Positions 1 through 10,065 of a stretch of 64,000 bases of DNA are shown piece after piece. A program made the translations under genes and the position numbers. The DNA comes from Marsupella aquatica (Eukaryota; Marchantiophyta). How positions within the stretch are numbered: position 1 is the stretch's first letter; every line of letters starts with the position of its first letter. The notes under the pieces were generated by a model. The model was given only the letters and a program-made list of their open reading frames with translations. It was not told where the DNA came from and ran no database searches. The stretch spans positions 1,178,001 through 1,242,000 of the forward strand of contig OZ316891.1 of NCBI GenBank assembly GCA_973895155.1, written 5' to 3'.

Positions 1-209
1 AGGAGGGCTCCTCAGATATGTTTTCAGAAGTGAATTCTGAGAAAATTTTAGTTTCGACAATTGTAGGGGCCCCCTCCTTTTACAACGGACCAGAGGTGGC
101 GATCAGGAGGATTGAGGCTGGTAGGCAAGGTAGATAGATAGGATAGGAGGTGGTGGACTCAAGTGAGTCCTTGTTTAGCGGAGTGGTATCCACTCCAATG
201 GAGAGCGGT

Positions 210-345
210 GAGGAGACCAACTCACGGGGCTCAAGCCAGGGCACCGTGAGTGAGGAGGGGGCACCGTGAGTGAGGAGGAGGAGGACTAATGAGGAGACCA
301 ACTCACGGGGCTCAAGCCAGGGCACCGTGAGTGAAGAGGAGGAGG
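210..345. repeat. 81-bp tandem duplication
   Basis: The segment beginning GAGGAGACCAACTCACGG occurs at 210 and again at 291, followed both times by CAAGCCAGGGCACCGTGAG. A shorter 20-bp unit (GGCACCGTGAGTGAGGAG) is also doubled at 239 and 260. Simple local duplication. Confidence 0.8.
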
Positions 346-729
346 ATTAGAGTGGTCGTACGGACGTGGTTGTACGGCCCCTTGACTTTCCAACTTTTTT
401 GTGAGGGGTCACTCGCGGGCTTTTTGGAAAGAGCTCGCGGAGCTGATTCTAACAAGAGGTGGCGCTCCTCAAACGGAGCCAGGATGAGCAAGTTAGGGCC
501 CGACGAAGTTGGGTTTACGGGATACTGAAACGACCATAACTTGGTCGTCCGATGTCCGTTTCAAGAGCGGTTGAGTGCTTCATGTTCAGGAGGAGGAGAG
601 CTATCCAGGGGTGAACTCAGAAGTGCAAGTGGATGGGCGCCTAGTTTCGGCCATTGTGGGGTTCCTTGCAATTTCACGGTTCACGGAGTAATGTTGGGGT
701 GCCGTCGAAGGCACCGTCGGCCCCATTGT

Positions 730-751
730 TAGTTTAGGGTTTAGGGTTTTA
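730..751 (+). repeat. Short interstitial plant telomere-like repeat
   Basis: Three near-consecutive TTTAGGG units are visible. TTTAGGG is the plant telomere unit. Such short tracts are common inside plant chromosomes, so this is not evidence of a chromosome end. Confidence 0.7.
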
Positions 752-2458
752 GAAGCATGTGTGTGCCACATGGTTTTAGTTTAGGGGTTTCTTAGTGAAG
801 GGTTTAGCGGCGCCGCTAGGGTAAGCCGCCATCGTTGTGGCCCCGTGAGGGGTGCTTTGGTGTGTTTTCTTGGTATTTAGGGGGAAAGCCCCGAAGTAGT
901 TGGGGGGGGGAACTCAGTTTAGTGTTTGTTTAGGGAAGTTAGCTCATAGCCAGAAGAGTGAATCAAGCCAGAGTAGTGAGGTAGAGGTGTAGCACTTGCC
1001 CTAGTGAGGCAGTAGTTGGGCAGACGGCAGGAGGCCGGGTTGTCCTTGCAATGTGTTACGACGTTTTGCCAAAAGATATGGATTTGGTTCGATTCCTCAA
1101 GTTTTGGTGTGGTGTTACCTTTTCTGGTTCACGATTGTGTTTTTTCCCCAAGAAACGTCTAAGGAATCCTTGCACGGTTTGGTCAACGATGTGAGTAGGG
1201 AGGGGTGGTGACAACACTCCACCGACGACCAGTAGGAGTGTGTGTATGGCGTAGTCCATGGGACTTGATCAACAGCAGAGCGGCTAGTCGGTAGACTTGA
1301 TCAAAAATTACATTTCCGGGAGCGGAAATAAACATACTCATCCTACATGCAATAGAATCCTAATAGCGTCCCTCCACGTTCCCGTCATATGATAACAAAC
1401 AATTTTAGTAGGAGTAAATATGTATTTGTTGTGTAAGTCGATAAGCAGGTGACATCTTGGTACACCCTACTGAAACCTGGGCTCTTGCCAGATTCAGAAC
1501 CCCCAAAGTTCTCAGCCAAATGGAACTTTCCAAGAAGCCTTAACCACTCCAGGATCCTCCCCCTCCCCCCCCCCCCTTCTCCCCTGCAGACTCCCCTTCT
1601 CCCCTGTAGACTCCCCTTCTCAGTGACTGTGAACCTCACCTCCCAAATTAAACTCAACTGCCCAACTCAGGGTGCCTTTTGGCAAGGCGTTAGGGGCACT
1701 TGTGACTTTTCTTCACCAAAGTAAACCAGACTATCCCTTCTTGTTTTGAAGACTGATAAATTCCAAAACCAAAATAGTTTGAACTGAAGTTCAATAAAAT
1801 GCAGATCCCTTGAATGAAGGAGCCAAATATTGTGAATGTTCAAACCAACTCTAGATGTGGTAAAAAATCATAGATAAAATAGGCACTCCATCTCAACATT
1901 TACTTGGTTTCATTGCTTGCCATGTAGGATGAGTATAACCATAAATACCTGATTTGGCCCCAAGTTCTTGTAAAGCCAACTCTGGCTGTTTGCACTCAGT
2001 ATATTGTCCAGATTTATTCTCTTGTAAGGCCAACTACCGCCATTTTACATTCATTACACGGTCCAGATCTAATCTCAGAGGGAATAGATAGAACCAATGA
2101 CCCTGGCCTCTTGTCAAGCTATCCTTAACCCCCAAAAACTATCCTTCTTTTCACCTTGAACTACTCTAAACCACCCCCCCCCCCCCCCCTGCAGCATTTC
2201 CTTCTCCTGATTGCTTGGTGCAAATCCTATGCTACTTTGGTGTTCGGTGTAATTAGCTTAGGTATTGACCAGGGTTTTACTTGGCAGTATCCTAGGCACC
2301 CAGCTGTATCCCTATGGGCACTACAACATCAACAAAATGGGGATTCCATCCACAATGCGATCAATGTGATCGCTGTGTCTTGGTCACTGCCCAATCGAGC
2401 CGCCCACAAATCCACAATAGACACCATTCTACCCGGCCACTCGAGAGACGATCGGGCT

Positions 2459-2670
2459 GGCAGTGACCGTAAGTGAAGAAAACCTCGATAACTCCGTGGC
2501 CGAGATGCACTATTCAGTGTTCATGATTATGCCAGAACTGCATAGAAAGAGCCTACTCAGGTTTGTGTTTTTTAAGGGGCAGTGAGTGTAAGTGAAGAAA
2601 AGCTTGACAAAACCCATGGCCATGATACAGGATTCAGTGTGAGCTGCATAGAAAGAGCTGACTGTGGTTT
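2459..2670. repeat. Diverged ~119-bp tandem duplication
   Basis: GGCAGTGA..GTAAGTGAAGAAAA occurs near 2459 and 2578, each followed by a matching TATTCAGTGT/GATTCAGTGT and CTGCATAGAAAGAG block. The copies differ by several substitutions and a small indel, so the duplication is old. Confidence 0.7.
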
Positions 2671-3460
2671 GTGTTTGTGCAGGTGGAGTTCTCGGGAAGC
2701 AGGCGGAGCTGCAACTGCTACGAAGCAACTGAACCGCGAAGACTGAACTGTGTGTGCTACTTGTCTCTCGAAAGGTTGAGGACTGAGAGTACATTGATAC
2801 GATTTGTGGAAGTGCAGGTATTGGTCTAGCAAACGACTGCATCCGTGCCTTTTCATCCATGCCTGGGCGACATATCTTTTTAGGATGGGTGTTTAGACGA
2901 CATTTTATTTATCTTCAATGACGATTGTGGAAGGCAAGCCTCGTGATAGCCATAAATTTATGTTCCGCTTGTCTATCGCTGAAGACGTCGTGAGGCCTCG
3001 CCGCCGAAATGGAAGACTGCATAAATTAATTGCGGCCGTCCCCTGCTGGACCTCGCATTGTGAACTGCATTTTTAGATTGGCTCTCTTTTCGGTAGTGGA
3101 TTCGGACATCTTCGACTTGGTCTTTCTTGCCTTTGGTGCTGGTCGACTACCTGAAGGTGACCGCGTACTAAATTCCCTAAGAATGTTGAAGACTTGCATT
3201 TTGTTCTTGAATGCTGGATGTTGGATTGCCTTACTCCCTGCTGCTATCATGCATCGTTCTCCCAGCAGGTTATTTTTTGCTTGAACATCTTCTCCTCGTA
3301 GAATCCCCATCCCCGATTCGTAAGATTGCAATTGCCAGGAGTAGTTCAGGAGCGAGTAGCTACTCTGTGGACTATGTAATCGCTCTCACAACGTCGAATT
3401 GCAGGTGTAGCAGCTAGAGAGTTCCTGAGAGGGCCAGTTAATTCCTGAATCGGTCCAATC

Positions 3461-5119
3461 ATGGTGACCCCCAGGAGGCTCAAATTGGCCTCTGTTCTTG
3501 GGTGTCTCGTTTTGTGTATGTTGGAGCCTCTCTTCGTTTCAGGTTTGTCTCCTCGAGCTGTTGTTACCATCCACGACTATTGATTGTCTGCCACTGATTC
3601 ATACGGTATCTAATTAGAATTGCTGAGCATGATCGCAATTGGCAAGATATTTTCTTTACCTTCTTGATTCACGCTAATCTGCATTGATTTAATTTAGGCA
3701 TCATGACTTGGTGTTTGGGGACAGGGAGGGATGACGGTGAAGACGAAATCATAGAACCTTTCTTCGCTGGTGGCCGGCATCTCCTACAGGATCAAACGCG
3801 TGAGTGCTGATATTCCTAATTATTTGTAATCTTGTCAAGGACGTCTTTTGCAAATACCCGGACCGGATGAGAACGAGTTTGAAAGGGGATGTCTGAGTTG
3901 GAAAATGAGTGAAAGTGAATAAATAGTAGAGGTACCGCTGGTGATTTGTTCATTGACGTGGGATTCCGATTTATCATTTTTCTTTTGTTGGACTCCGACC
4001 TTCGTTCTGCAGTTGGGAGATTCTAATCTTCAACTTTCCGGCTCATGTATGAAACAAATAAGGGCCTGAGACTCTTTTCACCGATAATGTCCCATGGAAT
4101 CGCCCAATATAGTTTCTGCAAGCTGTTGGTGATAGGTCGATCACTTGTGAGGTTTTGGAGAAAATTCTCCTTATTTAGACCTGGAACAATTTTCATTCTA
4201 AAAAGCTTTTTCACTTTATACCTCAAATGAGTAATGTCTGTCCTGACTATTGGTCTGGTAGGATCAATGTATCTTGTCATCATCTTTCTTTATGTGAGAT
4301 GTTTCAGAAAATATGTCAAACAGATTTATGGAAATAAGAAAATAGCTCTGTTGACATACTTATCAGTAGAACAAAGGTTGATGAGTTCAGTTTAAAATTT
4401 TACCGGAATATTTATGCCTACAGCGCACATGTAAACAACAGCTTTCTCGGGTCGAACTCGTTGTTCGTCGTAACTTAGGGAAAGGGTAGTCTGCACGTAC
4501 AAAAATGAGGAACAGCACAGCAAATTTGGAAAGCTATTGCATGTATGGTATTAGCATTCCATCTGTGCAAGAGAATATGTTGTTTTTGTAACTGTGGCAA
4601 CCTTTACATGCGGGGATAAGTCACTAAGCAAAGCATCTTGTTGTTGGGGTTTTAATGACGCATTGGAATCTTTGGAGACTCTATTTTTACCTTTTGGGCT
4701 GACTCATGGGACTCATGTCTTCTGCAGCATGTACTCATCAATGGGGCGGTGACAACTTCACTGTTCTTACAGAGAATTGCCCTTTTGTTGTCACTGCCAA
4801 CTATGACACGAAGAGATGCTGTCAAGATGGTCTGGGGGGTATGTTATGCCCGTATTTATCTCTCGTCAGTGACCACACTACCAATTGTGCACAAACTTTC
4901 TTTGCCACCTTACAACTGGCGGTTCCAAATTACACCACGAACTTTTTCCAGACGATTTGTACTGACCTCAACAGCCCGGGTGGTATAGAATGTCCGGCCA
5001 AGTTTATTAATAACACAGGTAGCAGCCCGTCAGCAAACTTTGCACCTCGCCCACATCCCTTTGGCTTATCTCTTCTTACATTAGTCGCAATCTTGGAGAT
5101 TCTGGTCTTGATATTTTAG
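3461..5119 (+). CDS. LORELEI-like GPI-anchored protein (LLG family)
   Basis: Three exons keep phase: 3461-3542, 3698-3799 and 4728-5119, giving about 191 residues. Exon 1 encodes a signal peptide (MVTPRRLK, then a hydrophobic LASVLGCLVLC core). Exon 2 ends with FFAGGRHLLQ, the GRxLLQ stretch that precedes the cysteine module in LLG proteins. Exon 3 holds eight cysteines in the LLG order: CTHQW, NFTVLTENC, RCC, CPY, NCAQ, TIC and IEC. The C-terminus has a small-residue region (NNTGSSPSAN) followed by a hydrophobic tail (SLLTLVAILEILVLIF), as expected for GPI attachment. Family members act at the cell surface as chaperones and co-receptors for CrRLK1L receptor kinases that bind RALF peptides. 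Oddities are a few extra residues between the second cysteine and the CC pair, and no usual CKGP loop. Family assignment is fairly sure; partner specificity is inference. Confidence 0.85.
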
Positions 5120-6041
5120 AGCGGAATTGTTTAGTTTCACGGAACCTTATCAAATTGTTGGCCAGCATTGTGCTGCTGCCATGGAAACATCTTGGGGTAA
5201 CCTGGTTAGACTGGGGTACTGGCTGGGTAGGAGTAGGTATCTGGTTTGAGGCAACATGCTCGAAAGTTTGGTCGACAAGTACTGTCAAACCAATTGCAAC
5301 ATGGTTGGATGCAATAGTTGTTATTCACCCATATGTTCGAATCTGAGGTCATCTCTATAGTTTCAGTATATCTACCGACTGAGATATACCCTCAGGTATG
5401 TATGGAAATGATTGCAAGATGGTGTCTCGTCATGGAAGCGCCGTTTAGTACCTAGTCTTGGCGCTTCTCTCCTGCAACAGTTACTGTTAAAAGAGATTTG
5501 TAGGACAGTTGGGGAAAACTGTCTGTCTGAGATATTATGGCCAAGGTTTCCTCTCAGTTCTATGTTTGATGTTCTTCCAGTTATTCTTCTCAGTTCTGCA
5601 TGGAGAACCGACCCAGACGGTAGGTTGGTCACGAAGTACTTTCTGTCAGAGGGTGTTGTAATTCTTCATAGATTCCCTGCAAAATGATCAGGCTAATTAG
5701 TTAGCCCAGATTAGCCTGCCTAGTGCCCACTGTCCAGATCCCGGATGGAAGTTGAGGTAAACTATTACACCTGAAGCTATGGGTTAGGCTTATGAGGACA
5801 ACTTAGAATGACTCCCTTTTCCTCCTATGGCCTGAGCCTAGATACTATCAGTAAAGCTATGAAGAACTCACTTCCAAGGATTTTCAAGGTTCCCACTGTA
5901 AGAAATCCGTAAACTAAATGTCCAGAAAAGAAAGCTTGCATATGATAGAAAGTGATGCTGCCATGGACCAAAGAACCATACAACCCCCATTGGCGGTGAC
6001 ACCTTCTGCACCTTCTGACGACATCCCTTGGTTCCTAAAGA

Positions 6042-6783
6042 GTTTCAACAGCAAAGTTTGACCTGACCCCTCAATATCTCACTTTCTTCTTGGGCTAGTT
6101 AGAAGCAGCCTGCAAAGATCTTTCCATGGAACATAATATAGATAAGTTTCATTGAGAAGTGCGAGACCTACAAGTTTGCAAAGATGACTTTGGTTTTCTT
6201 GCCACAAGTCACTCATCTATATATTCACTATATGAGCAGAATGAGAGTTTGGCTCTGGTCCATCCTGCTCAAAGTATCTATATGACTCTTCTGGCAAAAG
6301 TGAAAGTCCATCCAGGCTTCAATTTCCATATAATACACATGTGTCATATGTTGTTGAAAATGTGAGGGTGTTGTGTATGGTTGCCCCCATCTTAGAAAAA
6401 CATGACTTGCCGGGTTTCAACAGCAAAGTTTGACCTGACCCTCAATATCTCACTTTCTTCTTGGGCTAGTTAGAAGCAGCCTGCAAAGATTTTTCCATGG
6501 AACATAATATAGATAAGTTTCATTGAGAAGTGCAAGACCTACAAGTTTGCAAAGATGACTTTGGTTTTCTTGCCACAAGTCACTCATCTATATATTCACT
6601 ATATGAGCAGAAAGAGAGTTTGGCTCTGGTCCATCCAACTCAAAAATATCTATATGACTCTTTTGGTAAAAGTGAAAGTCCATCCAGGCTTCAATTTCCA
6701 TATAATACACATGTGTCATATGTTGTGAAAATGTGAGGGTGTTTTGTATAGTTGCCCCCATCTTAGACAAACATGATTTGCCT
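6042..6783. repeat. Two tandem copies of a 372-bp unit
   Basis: Copy 1 is 6042-6413 and copy 2 is 6414-6783. Both begin GTTTCAACAGCAAAGTTTGA and end with a GAGGGTGTT..GTAT.GTTGCCCCCATCTTAGA segment. They differ at roughly 20-25 positions. A distant relative lies at about 62995-63190, so the unit belongs to a dispersed family and is not only a local duplication. Confidence 0.9.
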
Positions 6784-7837
6784 GCGTATTGTGGTTGCAC
6801 GTAAACTACTCGAGGAACAAAGAAAAGCATATGACATCTGTCCTCCTGCCATGACTAGTTAAACGCTTGTTTATTTTGGTTGCCCATATAGATTCGAGGA
6901 ACAGGGTGGCTTATTGCACAAGAGGAGGCACAATGTACTGAAAAAGTGCATAAACCCTAAACACAATACTTTAATGTTTACCAGAAATTTGTGTTTGAAT
7001 TTTAACATTTTTCATTTTTCAAGGGGAAATCTGTGAAACCCCACAAAAAGGGAACACTCAGTCATAACATTTGTACCCAAGATCTATGATTCACTAGTCA
7101 GGTGAATTACCCCATAGCCATGCCTCTCTGGGCAATTTGTTGTTTGAAGTTTAAGAGCACTTGATCTATTTTCACTATGAAACTGACAAGAAAACCCAGG
7201 AGGGAATACTATGATAACAGAATGCCCCCGGAGCATTCTCATTCTATTTAGATCAAAATAAATTTTGGACAGGAACCAATTAAAATCTTACTTATAAAGT
7301 GCACACGGAAGCTTCGATGGGCAAGGAATACAATTTCTGGTCTTCCAACCACAATTTGGCAAACCTGATGGTCTACATGAAAGGCGCTTTACCGATGAAC
7401 AGCAATTTCATCACATATTGATGGGCAGTCTCACCATATTGTTGCACCCCAACTTTGATTAGACAATCCTTGAAGCTTACGGTAGATGCTCGGACGGACT
7501 CTTCACAATACGAGTGCTGGAAGACGCTCGTCAATTGCACAACTTTGAACCCTCTGAAACCGAAGGCAGACGGAGCTTTGGCTGCGCATGGAGTCTACGA
7601 CTTGAAGGTCATGGCAGCTCGACGTGTGTTTCGGAGCTTACGGTCCCTTCAGCGCCAAGCGGGAACGCGCCAAGTGGGAACTCCGTTTTTGACTGGTCTG
7701 TCTCACTTCCTCTGTCTCATGCTCTGTCTCTGTGTGTGAGGTATACTGTAAAGATTTCAATTCGAAGTCTCTCGTTCGGGTGCCTTTCTGTTGTCCTGTT
7801 TTGCTTCATAGTAGGGTTTCTCTACCTCTAAACCCCT

Positions 7838-7845
7838 AAACCCTA
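7838..7845 (+). promoter_or_regulatory. Telo-box (AAACCCTA) upstream of DNL gene
   Basis: AAACCCTA sits in a TC-rich, leader-like context with a second imperfect copy (AAACCCCTA) just before it and AGGGTTT 25 bp upstream. Telo-boxes are frequent near the transcription start of plant housekeeping genes. Linking it to the gene at 8347 is inference from position. Confidence 0.5.
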
Positions 7846-8346
7846 GTAACTTCAATTCAATCAATTCTCTCAACCATCTGACGCCAGTTCTTCTAACAAA
7901 TTCTAGTCCGCAATGTTTTCAATTCCGAATATTGTGTCTGTCTGTGGCCTATGTGTTGACTGTCTCTCCATGAAGATGTCAGTCCAATGCAATTCTTTGG
8001 TGTATGTCTGGTGCTTTTGTTGGTCGACTCTTCAATGGCTCTCACTTCCTATTCTCAGCATGATCTGGATATCGGATATCGAAATAAGTTTTATTTTTAG
8101 GCAGTATTCTAAACCAGTCGCGGGAGGAGAAAGCGAGACCTCAAGAGTTCCCTCAAAAGCTAATGATTCAAATTCACCAAGAACTCTGTTGTAGATATTG
8201 CGCTTTTCACTTTGCAATTATCCTACTATTGGTTTTTCCCATACGTAGGAGCAGTTTATTGCTGAAGACATGACCCTTCTGCCGGAAGAATCCTGGACTA
8301 CCTTTGCTAGATGTTGATAGCGCTTTGGTGTAGAGTAGAAACTCTC

Positions 8347-9286
8347 ATGTCTTTGCTTCCCTTCGCCCGGTGCATGGGTGTCATAACTGGAGAAGCAGGC
8401 ACAGCAGACTTATTTCAGCCTCTGTAAGGTTGAGAAATTCTTCTTCAGCATTTTTATTTCAATCTTGCAGATTCTGCTTTACTTACAAAGAGCATACGAA
8501 TTATTCTCTCTATATATAACTAACAATATTTATTGGTGTCTCTTGCTTCAGCTTCAATTAATCTGCTTTGTTCCAAAGTGGGAATGAGAAACTTTATTTT
8601 CATTCAGGGTTTATGCTGAAAAGGGTAGGGCTTTTGCCTCAATGTGAACAGCCTGATTTGCTGAACATTTGTGGCTGGCAGGTCTTGAGAATGGTGAATC
8701 AACTTGCCAGACCTACCATCCTCGAAGGATTACGAAGCAATATCTCAGTAATGTAAACTCATGGTGTGAGGGGTCACTCTTCTCAACTGACAGTTCTCTA
8801 GGGCAAGCGAGAGTTTACTGTATTCCCAGGAGGACTTATGTAACAAGCCACAAGGAAGGGCTTGACGGACAAGCACAAGTGTCCCAATCAAGCTCGAGCA
8901 CTCCTTCGGAGACGAGCACAGATACTCCTTTTGGGATAGAGGATGAGGCATACATCCTATCCGAGAATCTAGGGGTAGATTCGGCATTCAAGTCTTCCCC
9001 TCGTCACGACATGGCTCTGCTCTTCACCTGTACAGTTTGTGATGTCCGGTCCGCAAAGACAATGAGTAAAGCAACGTATCAAACAGGGGTTGTGATTGTG
9101 CGCTGTCCTAGCTGCAAAAACCTTCATTTAATTGCTGACAGATATGGCTGGTTTGGACAACCTGGAAGTGTAGAGGACTTCTTGGCCCAGAAAGGTATAA
9201 ATGTGAGAAAAGGATCAGACAGCAGTTATGAGTTTACTGTAGAAGATATTTCCGGGTGGACTCCTAAGGGCAAGTCTGAGCACTGA
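8347..9286 (+). CDS. DNL-type zinc-finger protein (Zim17/Hep1-like Hsp70 escort)
   Basis: Best model: exon 1 8347-8423 (MSLLPFARCMG...FQPL), donor GTAAGG, then exon 2 8749-9286 after acceptor ATATCTCAG; phase is kept and the product is about 204 residues. The C-terminal half is a clear zf-DNL domain: FTCTVCDVRSAKTMSK, then GVVIVRCPSCKNLHLIAD with both CxxC pairs, and YGWFG, followed by the usual acidic VEDFL helix. Proteins of this family bind mitochondrial or plastid Hsp70 and keep it soluble during protein import. The region before the domain is Ser/Thr-rich and basic near RRTYVTSHK, consistent with an organelle transit peptide. The domain is secure. Exon 1 is less sure: an alternative acceptor at 8681/8682 is open but would need a different first exon. 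Confidence 0.85.
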
Positions 9287-10065
9287 GGTCTCAACTTTAC
9301 TTTTGAGCCTGGGGTTCTGTCTTAGTCGTCGCAACGACCATCTCTGCGTATGGAGGACTATGAACATCAACCGTAATTGCTTTGACGAAGAAGAAGGCTG
9401 ACCAAGCAGAAACGTAACGCCACAACGGGCCCTCCATCGCTGCAAGCTCAGGCCCACCCATTGCTGCAAGCTGCTGACAATCACCAGGCTGCGAGCTGGT
9501 TCTTTCCATAGCCGCGAGCTGCCTTTGCTCAAGCTGCTTTCCTTCGCTTACAAGCTGCCTTTGAACAAGCTCCATCCCTTTGCTGCGAGCTCTTCTTGAG
9601 ATTGAGCAGCTTCCCATAATTGCTAGCTGATAAAGTGAACCTCTTAACTCACCTGCTTATTTGCTAACTTGCCTGCTACAAGGGAACTTTTGGAAAGTTT
9701 AAGGAACCACATGTAAAAGACCAAATAGGGAATGTGGCCCTGGTTGGCCCCTTTGCATTAAGGGTAACTTTATTTGCTCGACTATGTTAGCTGTAAACAT
9801 CTTCTTATGAAGAACCAGCGGAAGGTGCAAAGGATTGTTGCAATTTCCTTGCAGACAGGCAAGGATGTGTAAATTTTATTACTGCAAGCAGGTTGCGACA
9901 TTTTCGTTCATCATTGCAACTGTTATCATTGGTAAGGTAACAAGAATTTTATACAAAACGCACGCATATGTGAGAAGGGCAAGAGAACGGGAAAGGACTT
10001 TCTGATCTCAACTGCTTTCACCTACTCCTTCGGAAGGGTTTTGGTGATGGTACAGTAGTACTACA
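9287..10065. other. Convergent 3' region, DNL gene and Dicer-like gene
   Basis: Both flanking genes end here, so this should hold two 3' UTRs. At 9420-9610 the codeword GCTGCGAGCT / GCTGCAAGCT recurs about six times in loose 20-40 bp spacing, a decayed minisatellite. No gene seen. Confidence 0.5.

Larger units (their letters stand above)
1..3460. other. Repeat-rich region, no gene recognised
   Basis: I find no recognisable protein here. The first 1.3 kb is G-rich and contains direct repeats, a telomere-like stretch and text that looks like decayed LTR: the motif around 1-80 (GAAGTG...GAAA...TAGTTTCG) recurs loosely at 615-665. Poly-C runs sit near 1566-1578 and 2167-2186. From 2459 to 2670 there is a short tandem duplication. 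The open frames present lack homology I recognise, have no consistent splice structure and mostly overlap on both strands. The last part, 2860-3460, is presumably promoter and 5' UTR of the LORELEI-like gene that starts at 3461. Confidence 0.5.
5120..8346. other. Spacer between LLG and DNL genes
   Basis: The beginning is presumably 3' UTR of the LLG gene. The interior carries a 372-bp tandem duplication. The last 500 bp, with a telo-box and pyrimidine-rich stretches, looks like promoter and 5' leader of the DNL zinc-finger gene. I see no other gene; the short open frames within the duplication are shadows of the repeat. Confidence 0.5.

Noticed and set aside
730-751. Chromosome end suggested by TTTAGGG units
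   Set aside because: Only about three units, within unique sequence; interstitial.
1060-1110. Possible tRNA B-box (GGTTCGATTCC)
   Set aside because: No matching A-box or acceptor stem could be drawn around it. Similar isolated B-box-like text at 49605 was rejected for the same reason.
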